Assembly: GCA_018287875.1 (NCBI GenBank)
Contig: JAGVVL010000009.1
Coordinates: 3,348,001 to 3,412,000 of the forward strand
Direction of reading: 5' to 3'
DNA: 64,000 nucleotides
Source of the DNA: Nigrospora sphaerica
Taxonomy: Eukaryota; Ascomycota; Sordariomycetes; Amphisphaeriales; Apiosporaceae
A model generated the notes under the pieces. That model had not been told where the DNA came from and made no database searches. It saw nothing but the letters and a program-made list of their open reading frames with translations. Of this stretch, positions 1 through 10,576 are shown in pieces (the stretch's first letter is position 1; every line of letters begins with the position of its first letter). A program made the translations under genes and the position numbers.

Positions 1-861
1 CGTCGACGTCGGCATAGAGGCCGAATTCCCCGAGGCTGGCATCGAGGAGGGTTACATGACCTTCACCAACGAGGAGATCCTGCAGTGCTTCGAGCCCGTC
101 GTCAACAGGATTTTGGAGCTCGTTCGCAACCAGATCATCGCCATTCAGGCCCAGAACCGGGCCCTGCAGAACATTCTGGTGGTCGGTGGGTTCGGCGCGT
201 CGGAGTACCTGTTCCAACAGATTAAGCTCCACGTGCCCCCTCAGTTCCAGTCCAAGGTGGTTCGGCCGATGGACTCGGTAGCCGCCATTGTCAAGGGCGC
301 CGTCACTGCCGGTATCACGGAGCGCGTCGTTACGCACCGTGTCGCCCGTCGCCACTACCTCATGGCGACATTGCAGCCTTTCAAGGAGGGTTACCATCCC
401 GAAGCCTACCGAGTGCCTTCGCTGGACGGCAAGGACCGTTGCAAGTTTACTCGACAGATCTTTGTGCAGAAGGGCCAGAAGGTTAAGATCGGCGAGCCCG
501 TCAAGGTTTCCTTCTTCCGACAAGTCGCCCCTGGTGCCACGCTCATGTATGAGGACATCTTGTACGCCTGCGATGATGATGTTTGCCCCGAATACACCAA
601 GGATCCTCGTAAGTCCACCCGGCCACGTTGCAGGCGCGATTATACTCACAAAGACAAACAGGTATAAAAGAAGTCGTCACCCTGACCTCGGACCTGTCCC
701 GCAAGAACCTCGAGAAGGACTTCGAGCGCATGGACACCCCTCAGGGCACCTTTTACAGAGTCTACTTCGATATTTACTTGACTCTGGACGGTTCCGAGTT
801 CAGCGCCGAACTCGTCTGCCAAGGAGAGGTAATGGGTCGCTGCAGAGCCCGTTTCCGATAA
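1..861 (+). CDS. HSP70-like (HSPA12-type) ATPase, 3' part only
   Basis: The 5' end lies outside the window; the frame is open from base 2. Exon 1 runs to 608, the intron is 609-661 (GTAAGT...ACAG, 53 nt) and the last exon is 662-861 (TAA). The visible 270 or so residues include the HSP70/actin-fold phosphate-2 glycine motif (ILVVGGFGASEYL), followed by a conserved segment with MDSVAAIVKGAVTAG, as in the second half of the nucleotide-binding domain of the fungal HSP70-like family related to HSPA12. After that comes a short beta-rich C-terminal part rather than a full substrate-binding domain, which is usual for this family. These proteins are cytosolic and their clients are unknown. The family call is firm. 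The exact subfamily is inferred because the N-terminal ATPase half is not visible. Confidence 0.8.
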
Positions 862-2303
862 AGGTCGATGTTGGTCCCATTGGAGACGGCGTGGCGTTGT
901 TTTGCCTCTTTTCTTTCCTGATTTATCCGTTAATTCCGAATGATACCTCGAAAAGAGAGCAAGTACGTTAGGCAGAGGCGCGCCTTCTGCAAATGATCGC
1001 TGAGCCCGAGGAGTTTGGGGAATCTCCTACTACCGTGTCCAGGCTCGCGGTGGCAATAATAGGGGGAAGGAAAGACGGGCGGGCTTTCTTGGCCTCGGGA
1101 GTCCAGTGTGACTCTGGGATGCCTAGATGGTTGCAAGAGATGCGACTGCGCTCCTGGCACCCCACCCCGCCGCGTGGTCTGGTCCAGATGATGGTGAGGC
1201 CTAGAGCAGCAAATCGATACACTGCTTTCCACCCATGCCTTGTGCCGCCCTCAAGACGTCTGCTTTTCTTTTCTCGTACCGCTCCTCTGCATCCGTCCTT
1301 CCTTTCTTTTCGTACGCCAACCTTGGTTAGTACGCGGAGACTTCCGGCCTCTCGCCATGAATACTTCCAGCCGCACGAAGCTGAAAAGATAGACAGGTCG
1401 ATTTGACCCTTGGTTCTCGACGCGGCGAGGGCTTGGCCCACGTAATGGCCCGGCGACCCCGGCTTTTCGCAACGGAAATTGGTACGAGGGTGTAAGCAGT
1501 TTGGTGGTGCATGCGTGGTAGAGATGAAGAAGACTGTGAGCCACACTTCCGCCCCCGCGACGAGATTGCTCCTGGGCCCAGGCAAGGGGAGCTCTGTTTT
1601 GGGGGCTGCTCACCGGTCTTATGAGAATAGGGTTAGCTGATTGGCTGTGAGGGCCCGAGGCGACGACCAGGGGGGTTGTTGAGTACTGTCGAAGAGCGGG
1701 GGTCTTTGGTGGTAGGGAAATACGCCGATGAAAGGCGAATCCTTCCTGTCCGCCCCCGGGCTGTGGTGATGTGATTGTGGGCGGCTCTCCCACCCCCTCC
1801 TCTGTGGCAGGGGAGGTTCGTGCACGCGGCCCTTTGGATAAAGTACTTGAGGCTGCTGACAGCCAGCGCTCTTGCGCCCACACTGCAGCCTTTGATCCTC
1901 GGCCCTCCCTCTGGTCCTTGAGGTGTTTCCCGCTGCCGCTGCCGCTCACCCGTCTCCAAATCAGCACCGCTTGTCTGCGCATACTGCCTACGCGCAGTGA
2001 CCCGCGGGCGTGCCTATGATCGGCAACCTTGATCGCCCCCCTTTCCCGGCTTGGATCCCGGCGCAGCTATAGACAGGTATGTTCCGGTCCTCTTGACAAA
2101 TCGCATGTCAGATATTCATCGCCATGCAGGTGGGTGAACACCGAAGCCACCCGCGTGCCGGGTGGTAAAAAAGGGACTGAACACAGTGCCACCTCCCCTC
2201 CCACCTGTGTGGCAAAGGTCCTGTTCTTCTCGGCCGCCCTCTACCGGACACGGCCCGTAAGAACGCGGGGAATCGGTATACGTCGCTGGCCCCGCCTGGG
2301 AAT
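862..2303. other. Intergenic, no gene recognised
   Basis: This stretch holds the 3' flank of the HSP70-like gene and the upstream region of the DUF3632 gene. The open frames on both strands are short, overlap one another and show no domain, signal peptide or plausible splice chain. I see nothing else here. Confidence 0.5.
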
Positions 2304-3359
2304 ATGGACGTGGATATGACGACGCCGCCGCCGCCGGCTAGATTGGCCGAGGCATCGGATATTACACGGCAGGTGTGGCAAAGCTACCTGGCGACGGAGC
2401 GAAACAAGAGATACGACCCGGTGGATGGGAAATTCATGGAAATTTTCCGGGACTTTCTGGTGTCAGACTCGGCGACGGCGGCACGGGACGCGGCAAAGCT
2501 CATCGACAAGGCCTTTGCGGACGGCTGGCTGCCGCAGAAGTCGATGCTCCAACACGGCGGTGACGGAGGGCTGGCTGACTTTGTGCATCTCGTTTACAAC
2601 CTGATTTTCGAGTTGGCGCCCCTCCTGCCGTACGACACGGCGGAGCATGAACGCCTCTTCGAGTTGCTCCTGGAGATGCGCAGGCTCCCACCCCGGACCT
2701 TCAAGCTCAGCGAAGTGGGCCAGCCCGTGGTGAGCCTCGCACGTCGCGAGGGAACGGCCGTACGCTGACTGGCGCAGCGTGAATACACGCCCTACATCAA
2801 CGACCCCGACTTCTTCGATGTGCTCCATGACGAGAGCAGCAACAACTACCGTACGTGCGGGCATCTCCTGGGACGCGAGAGGGTGACACTGACAGAAGCA
2901 GCCAACCCGGCCGACTCGGATGGGCCAGAAGACTTCCAGTGGCAATGCGACGCATGGGTCAACTTTTCCGCCTTCAAGGCCAAGTGCATGGAGGCGGGCG
3001 TCCTGGACCAGGAGACGAACCTCTACGGTTTCCCCGGGGGCGAGCTGATTGAGGGCCTCGAGCAGGACATTGCCAGCCAGCCCGAACGGGATTGCAAGGT
3101 CATGGTGGCGGCCCAGTACCTCACCAAGGCCGGGCGTGCCATCCATCAGAAGCTCATCACCGAGGCGGCGGCCATGGACTCGGCCATGGCGCAGCGCGGG
3201 CGACTGAAGTGGCAGCTCTGGGCCGCGCGCCTCGAACACCTCGCCGAGAAGGGCGGCCTGGAACCCCGCGTTGTGGACGCGGTCAAGGCGGCCCGACGAA
3301 AGCTGGTAGCGCTGGAACCTGAGTTGTTTCCCGTCAATGGCATGTCGAGGGACACATGA
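2304..3359 (+). CDS. DUF3632 family protein
   Basis: Exon 1 is 2304-2729, the intron is 2730-2777 (GTGAGC...GCAG, 48 nt) and exon 2 is 2778-3359; the phase is kept, giving about 335 residues. The protein is soluble and mostly helical. It has the layout of the fungal DUF3632 family: an N-terminal helical region, a central segment with WVNFSAFKAKCMEAGV, and a C-terminal KWQLWAARLEHLAEKGGL helix before the end. No catalytic motif or signal peptide is visible. A second intron is possible at about 2851-2895 or 2851-2901 (starts GTACGT, ends CAG). The first option is 45 nt and both stay in frame, so the protein could be 15-17 residues shorter around residues 167-183. The function of the family is unknown. 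Confidence 0.72.
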
Positions 3360-4808
3360 CTGACGGTCGTCGGTCGGTGTTGGTGTGGTATATCGGGGGT
3401 GTCTTGGTCGTGGGCTACCTTTCAGCGGAGGTTTGCGGGAGTTTCGATCGCAGTCAGTGGTTAAGGTTCCCAAGTCGTCCTACCTATGCCCTCCCTTGCT
3501 CTCGATACACATGCGAATGTAGGGAAGAGGACCCAGGCGCTGAAGGCGATGGCCGTGTCGCAACGAAGCACGCACGAGACATGAGGCGAAACTCAACTCG
3601 GGCGTGATTTCTCCCTCCATTCCCTCGCCCCATGATCCAAATTCCAGCACGTGATGTTTCGCAATGGCGACAACGCAAAATCCAGGGCTACTCCTTCCCG
3701 GAACGAGTGCTGGCTCTCAATGCTTGGCATCCCTCCCTCCCATTGGTGCATCATCAATGGATCCGGGCGTCCACTGGAGAGCGAATCGTCGGGAAAGCGG
3801 GCCCGAGCCTGCCAGCTAAAAAGTGGGATGGACCCCTGGAGACCAGGGCCAGACCGCGACTGCCCACTGCGTCATTGTCGACTCCAGCTTCATCGTTGGC
3901 AGCCATTGAACGACGAAGCGCCAAGTCGAGTCCCCTGCTATCTCAGTAGCCGCCGGCGCCAACAGCAATCGAGCCAGCGAGCTATGTTGTCCCATCCACT
4001 GCGCATACCAAAATACCCAGTCTCCAGTAGCCCGTTCAGGATCAATGGCTTCGTCGCAGACGGGCTGCTTGTGGTCCACCGCCCACCAAGACCCGCCTGT
4101 TCTATTGTTGTAGCTCCTCTATCCTTCTTGGCCCTTTGCTTTGCCCAAACGCAAGCTCTTGTCGCCACCGTACACGCCCAGCCGCGCGGCAGACGCCTGT
4201 TGCGCCTTCGTAGAGTCCCTTCATCTCCTCTGTCTGCTACAGCGCGTGGTTCCGTCCTCGCGGGCGCCAACGAAGCGGTATGTTCGCCCCTTTTGGGGCA
4301 AAGATCGGCCGTCTCCCATCTAGTATAGCGGATCGACGGACCACCCTCTACCGCGATCCGCCGTTCGTGCCTCGCTGCTGCTAACCTGGGCTTACTACGT
4401 CACAGCCTCCCCCCTAATCTGGAAAGGCGCCAGTTGCGGTGCCTTGATTGGCACCCATGGACCCGCGCTCACCACTAACACCGCCCGCACCCTGGATTCC
4501 AAGGCCTGATCTTGGACTGCAGAGCACCACATAGGCAAAAAGCCGCCGACAAGAGGGCGACCACACGCGCCCTGCCACCACGGCCGCCATTCAAGAAGGC
4601 CTACCTACGCCTCTTCGGCTTTTCATCCTCCCCTCGTTTTTGTTTCTGTGTAATTATTCTCCTATACGTTCCACCGCACGCCTCTTGTACCGTCACTATT
4701 GCGCCTCTGCCTGTTGCTTCCGTCGTTGCGACTTACACCTTTCCCTCAGCCCTGAAATCCCTCCTTTGGACCATCTCCCCCATGCCGGTTGTGGAGAAGG
4801 ACGATATA
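3360..4808. other. Intergenic and 5' leader of the thaumatin-like gene
   Basis: No gene recognised. The frame of the thaumatin-like gene is open back to 4512, but that part is proline and basic rich, lacks conservation cues and probably belongs to the leader. A CACGTG hexamer occurs at 3648-3653 and is probably a chance match. Confidence 0.45.
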
Positions 4809-6137
4809 ATGGGCCGACGCACTGGGGGGAGCCCTCCTCGATACACATTTCCCAAGGCCAACGCCCTGGTTGCCGCCACGCTGCTGCTGGCACCGTATAT
4901 TCCGGGTGCCACCGCCATCGTATACCCCAGCAACCACCCTCGCTACACCTTCAACCACCTCAGCAACAACGACGGACCCCAGCATGCAAAACGTGCCTTG
5001 TCGAAGCGCGACAACCCAATCCCGCTCATTGTCACCAACACCTGTGGCGACACCATCTGGCCCGGCATCGCAACGCAGCATGGCGACCGCCCCGAGCTGC
5101 ACGGGTTCGCATTGGCGCCGGGGGAGACAAAGAACTTGACCGTCGGCCCCGACTGGCAAGGCCGCGTTTGGGGCAGAACGAATTGTACCACTAGCGGCGA
5201 CACCGCCAGCTGTATGACGGGGGACTGCTTTGGAAAGCTCAACTGCGAGTATGGTGTAAGTGACGATAGCCCGCGCCGTTCGCCAGGGGCGCAACGTCGC
5301 ACATAATTCTGTATTCTGCCGTGGGCAGGCGGCTGACACGCTCAACAGGGCAAAGGCCCAGCGACCCTGGCCGAGTTCAATCTGGCCGGCGGAACCAACA
5401 ACCAACAGACCTTCTACGACATCTCACTGGTCGATGGGTACAACCTGCCAGTCGGCCTGATATACCATCCTGGTCCCAACACATCCGGCATCCCGCCCAA
5501 TCTTGTCAATGCTGCCTGCATAGGGACGGCCGGGTACTTGAACTCGCCTGATAGGATGGGGACAGACTACACCAACGCCACCTTTCCCATACCGTACGAC
5601 CAATCGCAGACCAATGAGGGCATAGCTAGATGGTGCCCCTGGGACCTGCAAGTGTTTCCTCCGGAGAAGCCTGGCGACGGTATCTACCCCTACCCAGACG
5701 ACAACATCCAGCGGCCCGTCTTTGATCCGTGCAACAGTGCGTGTGCAGCCACCAATGCGCCCAGCGACTGCTGCACTGGCGACTATCACGACCCGAACGT
5801 TTGCAAGCCGGGCGACTATTCCAAGCACGCCAAGGCCGTGTGTCCGGATGCCTACAGTTTCGCCTTCGACGACCAGACCTCGACGTTTATCATCCCCAGC
5901 GGAGGAGGCTGGGAAGTCGTCTTTTGCCCCGAGGGTCGCAGTACCAACATTCTGGACACGTTCGGGCCCCAACTGCGCCAGCTCGCGGCTACCGGAAGCG
6001 TGACGGACGATATCAAGTCTCTGACTATGAACAAGACGTTTATTGAATCGAAACACAGCTCTGCGGCCGACCTGGCTAAGGCGCGCGGTTTAGCTTGCGT
6101 CGTCGTTGCCGCGGCGGCCGCTGGGTTCCTGTTTTAG
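4809..6137 (+). CDS. Secreted thaumatin-like protein, probable GPI anchor
   Basis: Exons are 4809-5255 and 5349-6137; the intron is 5256-5348 (GTAAGT...ACAG). The product is 411 residues. The ATG at 4809 is preferred because it leaves a normal signal peptide (ANALVAATLLLAPYIPGATA, near residues 17-36); an in-frame ATG at 4782 adds nine residues. A KR site (SKRDNP) suggests a propeptide. The body carries the thaumatin signature: VTNTCGDTIWPGI at its start, then GRVWGRTNC, CMTGDC, the TLAEFNL block, DISLVDGYNLP, CNSACAATNAPSDCCTGD and a CPDAYSFAFDD segment. Paired cysteines fit the disulphide-rich beta fold. The last 15 residues are hydrophobic after a small-residue patch, as in a GPI signal. 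It probably acts at the cell surface or wall; the substrate is unknown. Confidence 0.88.
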
Positions 6138-6805
6138 ACGGGATCCCGCCGCCCAACGAATTACGAACAGGGTACATGATGGAATACAGAACACACAGCA
6201 AGGTTGTATAGGCGTTATAAGGGCGGGACATTAGCCGGAGGATATACCCAAAGGAGAGAGACGGCGGGGCCGTGGCCGAGTCGAGGGCGTCGCTGCGCCG
6301 CAGCAGGACGGGGCAGGGAGTTGGACATTTCTTCCCGCACTACACCACCTAGGTTTGGTAGAACGAACCTACATAATTTTCTTTAGACAGTATCATCTCC
6401 CTACATCGTCGCGGCCGCCCGCCTGAAGTTCTAATGGCCTGTTTGTCACATCGTCTGGTCACAACATCACTAACAGCACCCGAGATTGGCTTCAGTGCGG
6501 ACGATACGATGCCTCCTACAGTGGTTGATATTTACTTGCTCATTCGCCTGCTTCCGAATGATGGCTCGCCAAGCTACCAAAATGAAACTCGACTATGCTT
6601 AACCGTCTATTGCGAAAGCCACCCGGCTCGCAGAAGCACCCAAACCAGTCCAGATCTATAACACCAGCGCTCTCGAGGTGGTCATAGGCCCGTGAGCGCT
6701 GTCCTACTCATCTATGATTCACTCCCAACGCCGAGAAGGCACACGGGCCCCGAGGGCGGCAACGCCCTCCCAGTTCCGCGCGGTGGGGGGGGGATGGCGG
6801 TACCC
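6138..6805. other. Intergenic between convergent genes
   Basis: This is the 3' flank of the thaumatin-like gene (+) and of the ankyrin gene (-). I see no gene and no clear repeat. Confidence 0.5.
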
Positions 6806-7630
6806 TTATTTGGCGGCGCGCCTCCGCTCCCACTCGGCGCGCTCCTCGTCGTCGCTGCCGCTGAATTCGGCGTCGTCGTCGTCGGCGGGGGGCGCATCGA
6901 AGAGGGCGTTGTTGTTATTGTTGGTGTTGGTGGCGGGGGCGTCGACAAAGTCGCCCTGGTTGAGGCTGGCGTACTCGTGCTTCTGGAGGAGGTCGCGCAG
7001 GCCCGTGTTGCGGGGGTCGACGAGCTGGTAGGCCGTGAGGCGGGCCTTGTTCTTGACGCGCGGGTTGGAGCCGGCCTCGAGCATCATGCCGACGAGGGCG
7101 TCGCCGAACTCGCGCTGCGCCGGCGGCTCGCCGTTGATCCACCGCACGGCGCTGTGCAGCGGCGTGTCGCCGTCGGCCCGGTTCAACGGGTCGCACTCGA
7201 AGTCGGGCTGGTCCAGCAGGAGGTCGATGATCTCGTCTGCGTTTTCCCCCCGGGGGAAGGGGGAATCAACGTTAGAGTCGGTGCACCCCGAAAGCGAGGG
7301 GGGGGGGGGGGGGGGGGGGAGGAAGGGAAGGAGGTAGGTGGACGGGGCTGGGGCTGGAGAGGAGGGAAGGCGGGGTGGGAAGACGAGCCGGCGACGGGGA
7401 TGATGATGATGACGAGAACGACGGCGAAAGCATGACGTACAGTTGCCCTGCAGGGCGGCCTCGTGGTAGAGGTGGTTGCCCATGACGGTGGTGGTGTTGT
7501 TCAGCAGGTTCGAGATCTCGGCGTCGTCCTTGCAGTTGCCGATGATCTCGGTCAGCAGCTCGACGTTGTTGCGTCGGCAGGCTTCGATGAGCTGCTCCTT
7601 GACGGAGGCGCCCTCGTGCTCGTCGGCCAT
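6806..7630 (-). CDS. Ankyrin-repeat protein
   Basis: Exon 1 is 7441-7630 and exon 2 is 6806-7236 on the minus strand. The intron is 7237-7440 (GTACGT...GCAG, 204 nt). The product is 206 residues. Splicing joins the LYHEAALQGN and YEIIDLLLDQPDFECDP halves of an ankyrin repeat, which supports the boundaries; unspliced, the frame stays open through a low-complexity proline and histidine stretch. A second repeat contains GDTPLHSAVRWIN and a third has LTAYQLVDPRNTGLRDLL. The C-terminus is asparagine-rich, then acidic (PPADDDDAEFSGSDDEE). Size and layout resemble small ankyrin chaperones such as yeast Yar1, but orthology cannot be shown here. Confidence 0.85.
   Translation of the reverse strand: MADEHEGASVKEQLIEACRRNNVELLTEIIGNCKDDAEISNLLNNTTTVMGNHLYHEAALQGNCTSCFRRRSRHHHHPRRRLVFPPRLPSSPAPAPSTYLLPFLPPPPPPPSLSGCTDSNVDSPFPRGENADEIIDLLLDQPDFECDPLNRADGDTPLHSAVRWINGEPPAQREFGDALVGMMLEAGSNPRVKNKARLTAYQLVDPRNTGLRDLLQKHEYASLNQGDFVDAPATNTNNNNNALFDAPPADDDDAEFSGSDDEERAEWERRRAAK
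7298..7319. repeat. Homopolymer run of 22 G inside the ankyrin gene intron
   Basis: An uninterrupted G run on the plus strand is read as poly-C in the sense strand of the intron, about 60 nt before its 3' splice site. It may act as an extended pyrimidine tract. Length slippage is likely. Confidence 0.9.
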
Positions 7631-8835
7631 GGCGTCGGGCGATTCCTTAAGCTTCTGGGCCTCCTTCTCCTTGTTCCGCTGCTGCCCGGCGGTCGGCGTG
7701 GGTGAGAATCTCAGCGGCGCGTTTTATCTCTCTCTCTATCCCTCCTTCCCTCGGGCCTATACGTCCCAGTCGGTCCGAGAGGAAAGCGAAAGGCGGTCGA
7801 CGGGCTGAGGGGAGCAACGGGGTCGCCCGTATTCGGGTGTTTCGTTTTTGGGGGGAGGGCGCGTGGGTCGAAGGTTCAGAAAGGAACGGGGGTGGTTTCG
7901 GGCCAGAGAGGGACAGGAACGGGGTTCTCGTCTCTGCCTGGGTGTTTGGGGTGAAGGTTGGTTGGAGTGGGTGCGGTGCGTATGAGGTATGTAGTTGCTT
8001 CCTGGATGGCAGTGATGTCGCCTCGTAGGTGGGAGGGCAATCGATAGGCGGCCAGGCCCCCGGCCCCTGTTGCAGGTTCGCGGGGCTCTCTTCCAGGGCC
8101 ACGCGGGCGCTATCTTTTGCGCGTCCGCCTAGAGGCCGAGAGGAGGAGAGAGGGAGAGAGTCATGAACGAGCAGGCACCGTCGGGGCGCCGCCCGTCTTG
8201 GGCACCCGTTCGGTCATCGGATCTAATCTCGCGATAACGGAACTATATTAATGTTTCGTGCCATAGGGAACCTCCTTCATTACCAATACAAGTACGTTAT
8301 GTCCTCTTTATCCCGGATCCCATGTGCGCGACGGAGTTGTGCAGGACCTCTTTTCCTACACAGGGACCCTAGAAATACCTCCCATCAAGGGTACCTCCTT
8401 ACCATGGGTCCGTTTCCAGGGCGCTTTACTTGCAGGAAATCCCCTCGGCCCAGCGCCCACTGCTACGGGACACGCACGTACGTATTTTGTGCATACAAAC
8501 CCACATACCACCGGATCACGAGTACCCGAGTACATCAGAAAAGGGCTTTCCCGTCACATGGAGTCGCGGGTGCCGCCTCTCCAGTGTTGAGATTTCCGCG
8601 CCCACCCCACTTTCCATATCGACCCGCCGAAACTTATAGAGGGGCCTCCATAAATGGGCGGAAGAGAACCCTCCCATGCCAAGGATCGCAGCAGCAAAAG
8701 ATCAGAACACCGACTGACTCCCTCAAGCGCAAAGGCAACGCCGAGACCCACGACTAAGACAGTCGCGCGATCTGGACCCTTCCTCCCTCTCTTTCTCTTC
8801 CCCCCGCTTTTGAATCGGGGGTTCTCGTCGTCAAG
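7631..8835. other. Divergent intergenic region
   Basis: This lies between the start of the ankyrin gene (-) and RPC11 (+), so it probably carries both promoters. There is a minus-strand open frame at 7647-8102, but it is proline and arginine rich and looks like leader sequence. No other gene seen. Confidence 0.5.
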
Positions 8836-9313
8836 ATGCTGCTCTGTAAGTTGGTGACGCCGCCTGCGCGGGCACCACCATCACCACCATCACCACCCCT
8901 CCCTCCTCCCACCTCCCGCGTTTCCCCTGGGACACTTCCCCTGGAACAACCTCCCCCGCTAACGTGAGACGCCTCTCCCCCCTCCAGTTTGCCCGCACTG
9001 CTCCAACATCCTGACGGTGTCGCCGTCGCCCGACACGGGGCGCAACCGGCTCGAGTGCCGGACCTGCCCGTACCAGCATGCCATCACGGTGCCCATGTAC
9101 TCGCGGCGCCAGTTCGAGCGCAAGGAGCGCGAGGACGTCTTCGGCGGCCCCGGCGAGTGGGACAACGCCGACAAGGCCACGGTCCAGTGCCCCAAGGAGG
9201 GCTGCAACGGCAGTGAGGCCGCCTACTTCCAGGTCCAGATCCGCAGCGCCGACGAGCCCATGACGAGCTTCTTCAAGTGCATGACCTGCGGCGGGCGGTG
9301 GCGCGAGAACTAA
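8836..9313 (+). CDS. RPC11: RNA polymerase III subunit C11 (RPC10/Rpc11)
   Basis: Exon 1 is only 10 nt (8836-8845, codes MLL plus one base), the intron is 8846-8987 (GTAAGT, branch GCTAACG, CCAG; 142 nt) and exon 2 is 8988-9313. The product is 111 residues, matching yeast Rpc11 (110). The joined start MLLFCPHCSNILTV gives the first zinc-ribbon CxxC pair, completed by CRTCPY. A C-terminal TFIIS-like ribbon follows: CPKEGC, the catalytic loop QIRSADEPMT and CMTCGGRWREN. The acidic pair in that loop supports transcript cleavage, and the subunit also helps termination and reinitiation at Pol III genes. Nuclear. The call is secure, including the tiny first exon, because the first cysteine pair needs it. 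Confidence 0.96.
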
Positions 9314-10030
9314 TGGCGGCCCCTCTCGCCTTCCATGTACAACAACAAACACTACGACCCGTAACCTTGGGAAGACACTAGCTACGGCGGGTGCTGTTCT
9401 GGGGAGGAGGAGGAGGAAGAAGAAGAAGAAGAAGAAGAAGAAGAGAAGAGCGAGGAATACGATTATGTATGTGCGCATGCACCTCGAGAGACCTGTTTTG
9501 AGGTCTATGGCCTTGTATGGCGTTTGGAACTAGGGGGCGTTGGGTGGGCAGTTGCTCATGGGCTCGGTACTGTTTTTTTTTCTTTCACTGGCTCGATACT
9601 GTTTTTTGAGTTTACTTGCTCGCTACTTGCGAAGCACGTAAAGATGGTTCGAGATACTCCGGGGGACTATATCACCTCAATGGCGTCCTCTCATTGAGCG
9701 CCTTGTTCTCCACCGTCCCTCCAAAGGGTCCGGCCCCCTCGTCCCACGAGGGCGGCGCAGTTCCGCAGTGATGCCCGTCGGCGGACTACTGGGTCCTTGA
9801 GTCGGCCTGTGACTTCATGTGAATGAAGATTTCGGGCAAAAACCGTGGGGAGGTGGCCTGCCGCGCTTAACGGCACCCAGAGATTGATCTGCGGCCACGG
9901 TGCCGAACACTCTCATTTGTTCGGGAGCCCGCCCCCATAGACGTCCAAGCGAAGTAGACTCTCGGGGACCAAGTGGGCTAGGCGCAATGTCCAGCCCCCG
10001 ACCGAAAGTATGTGTAGTCATCGGTCTCCC
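9314..10030. other. Convergent intergenic region with a (GAA)n microsatellite
   Basis: This holds the 3' flanks of RPC11 and MED31. A purine repeat of GGA then GAA units spans about 9403-9445. No gene seen. Confidence 0.6.
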
Positions 10031-10576
10031 TTACTCCTCCTTGTGCCACTCAAAGGTGGCCTGGACGTCGCCGTCGGCCAGCATCTGCACCAGCTCGGGG
10101 CTGATGATGTCCTGCCGGAACTTCTCCTGCTGCAGCAGCTCGAGGTTCTTGAGCGTCGGTCCGGGGTACGTGAGGTACTTGAGATAGGGCGGCTTGCTCC
10201 AGTAGCGGAGGTAGGCGAGGTAGGCGACAAAGGTGGGCTCGGCGAGCAACTTCTGCGAGGCGAGGTGGTTGAGGTAGTAGGGGTTCGCGAGCGATTGCAC
10301 GAACTGCGGCCGTAAGCGGTTTGTCAGAAGCACGGAGGCAAAGCGGCGGCGACGAAGGGGACGAGGGTAGGGAACAAGGTTGGGCGGAGAGGGAAAGCAG
10401 TAAAGGCGAGAGGAGGGGGTAAAGGAAGAAAGGGCGCGACCGACCTCGAGCTCTATCTCGAAGCGCGTGTAGCCGCCGTACTTGGGCTCGTCGTCGTGGG
10501 CGGGGGCGGCGGGCGCGTTCGGTGGCGACTGCGACATCTTCATGTCGGGCTGGGGCGAGGCCCCGGCGTCCGCCAT
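10031..10576 (-). CDS. MED31: Mediator complex subunit 31 (Soh1)
   Basis: Exon 1 is 10445-10576 (44 codons) and exon 2 is 10031-10303. The intron is 10304-10444 (GTCGGT...GCAG, 141 nt, phase 0). The product is 135 residues. The joined sequence restores the conserved MED31 core: RFEIELE, then FVQSLANPYYLNHLASQ, FVAYLAYLRYWSKPPYL, YLTYPGPTLKNLELLQ and EKFRQDI. The ATG at 10576 leaves a short acidic and proline leader of normal size; the frame is open to 10717, giving a longer alternative. MED31 sits in the middle module of Mediator and helps RNA polymerase II initiation. Family identity is secure; only the start is uncertain. Confidence 0.95.
   Translation of the reverse strand: MADAGASPQPDMKMSQSPPNAPAAPAHDDEPKYGGYTRFEIELEVGRALSSFTPSSRLYCFPSPPNLVPYPRPLRRRRFASVLLTNRLRPQFVQSLANPYYLNHLASQKLLAEPTFVAYLAYLRYWSKPPYLKYLTYPGPTLKNLELLQQEKFRQDIISPELVQMLADGDVQATFEWHKEE

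Noticed and set aside
7647..8102. 151-codon minus-strand frame upstream of the ankyrin gene
   Set aside because: Overlaps the likely leader and promoter and is proline and arginine-rich without motifs.
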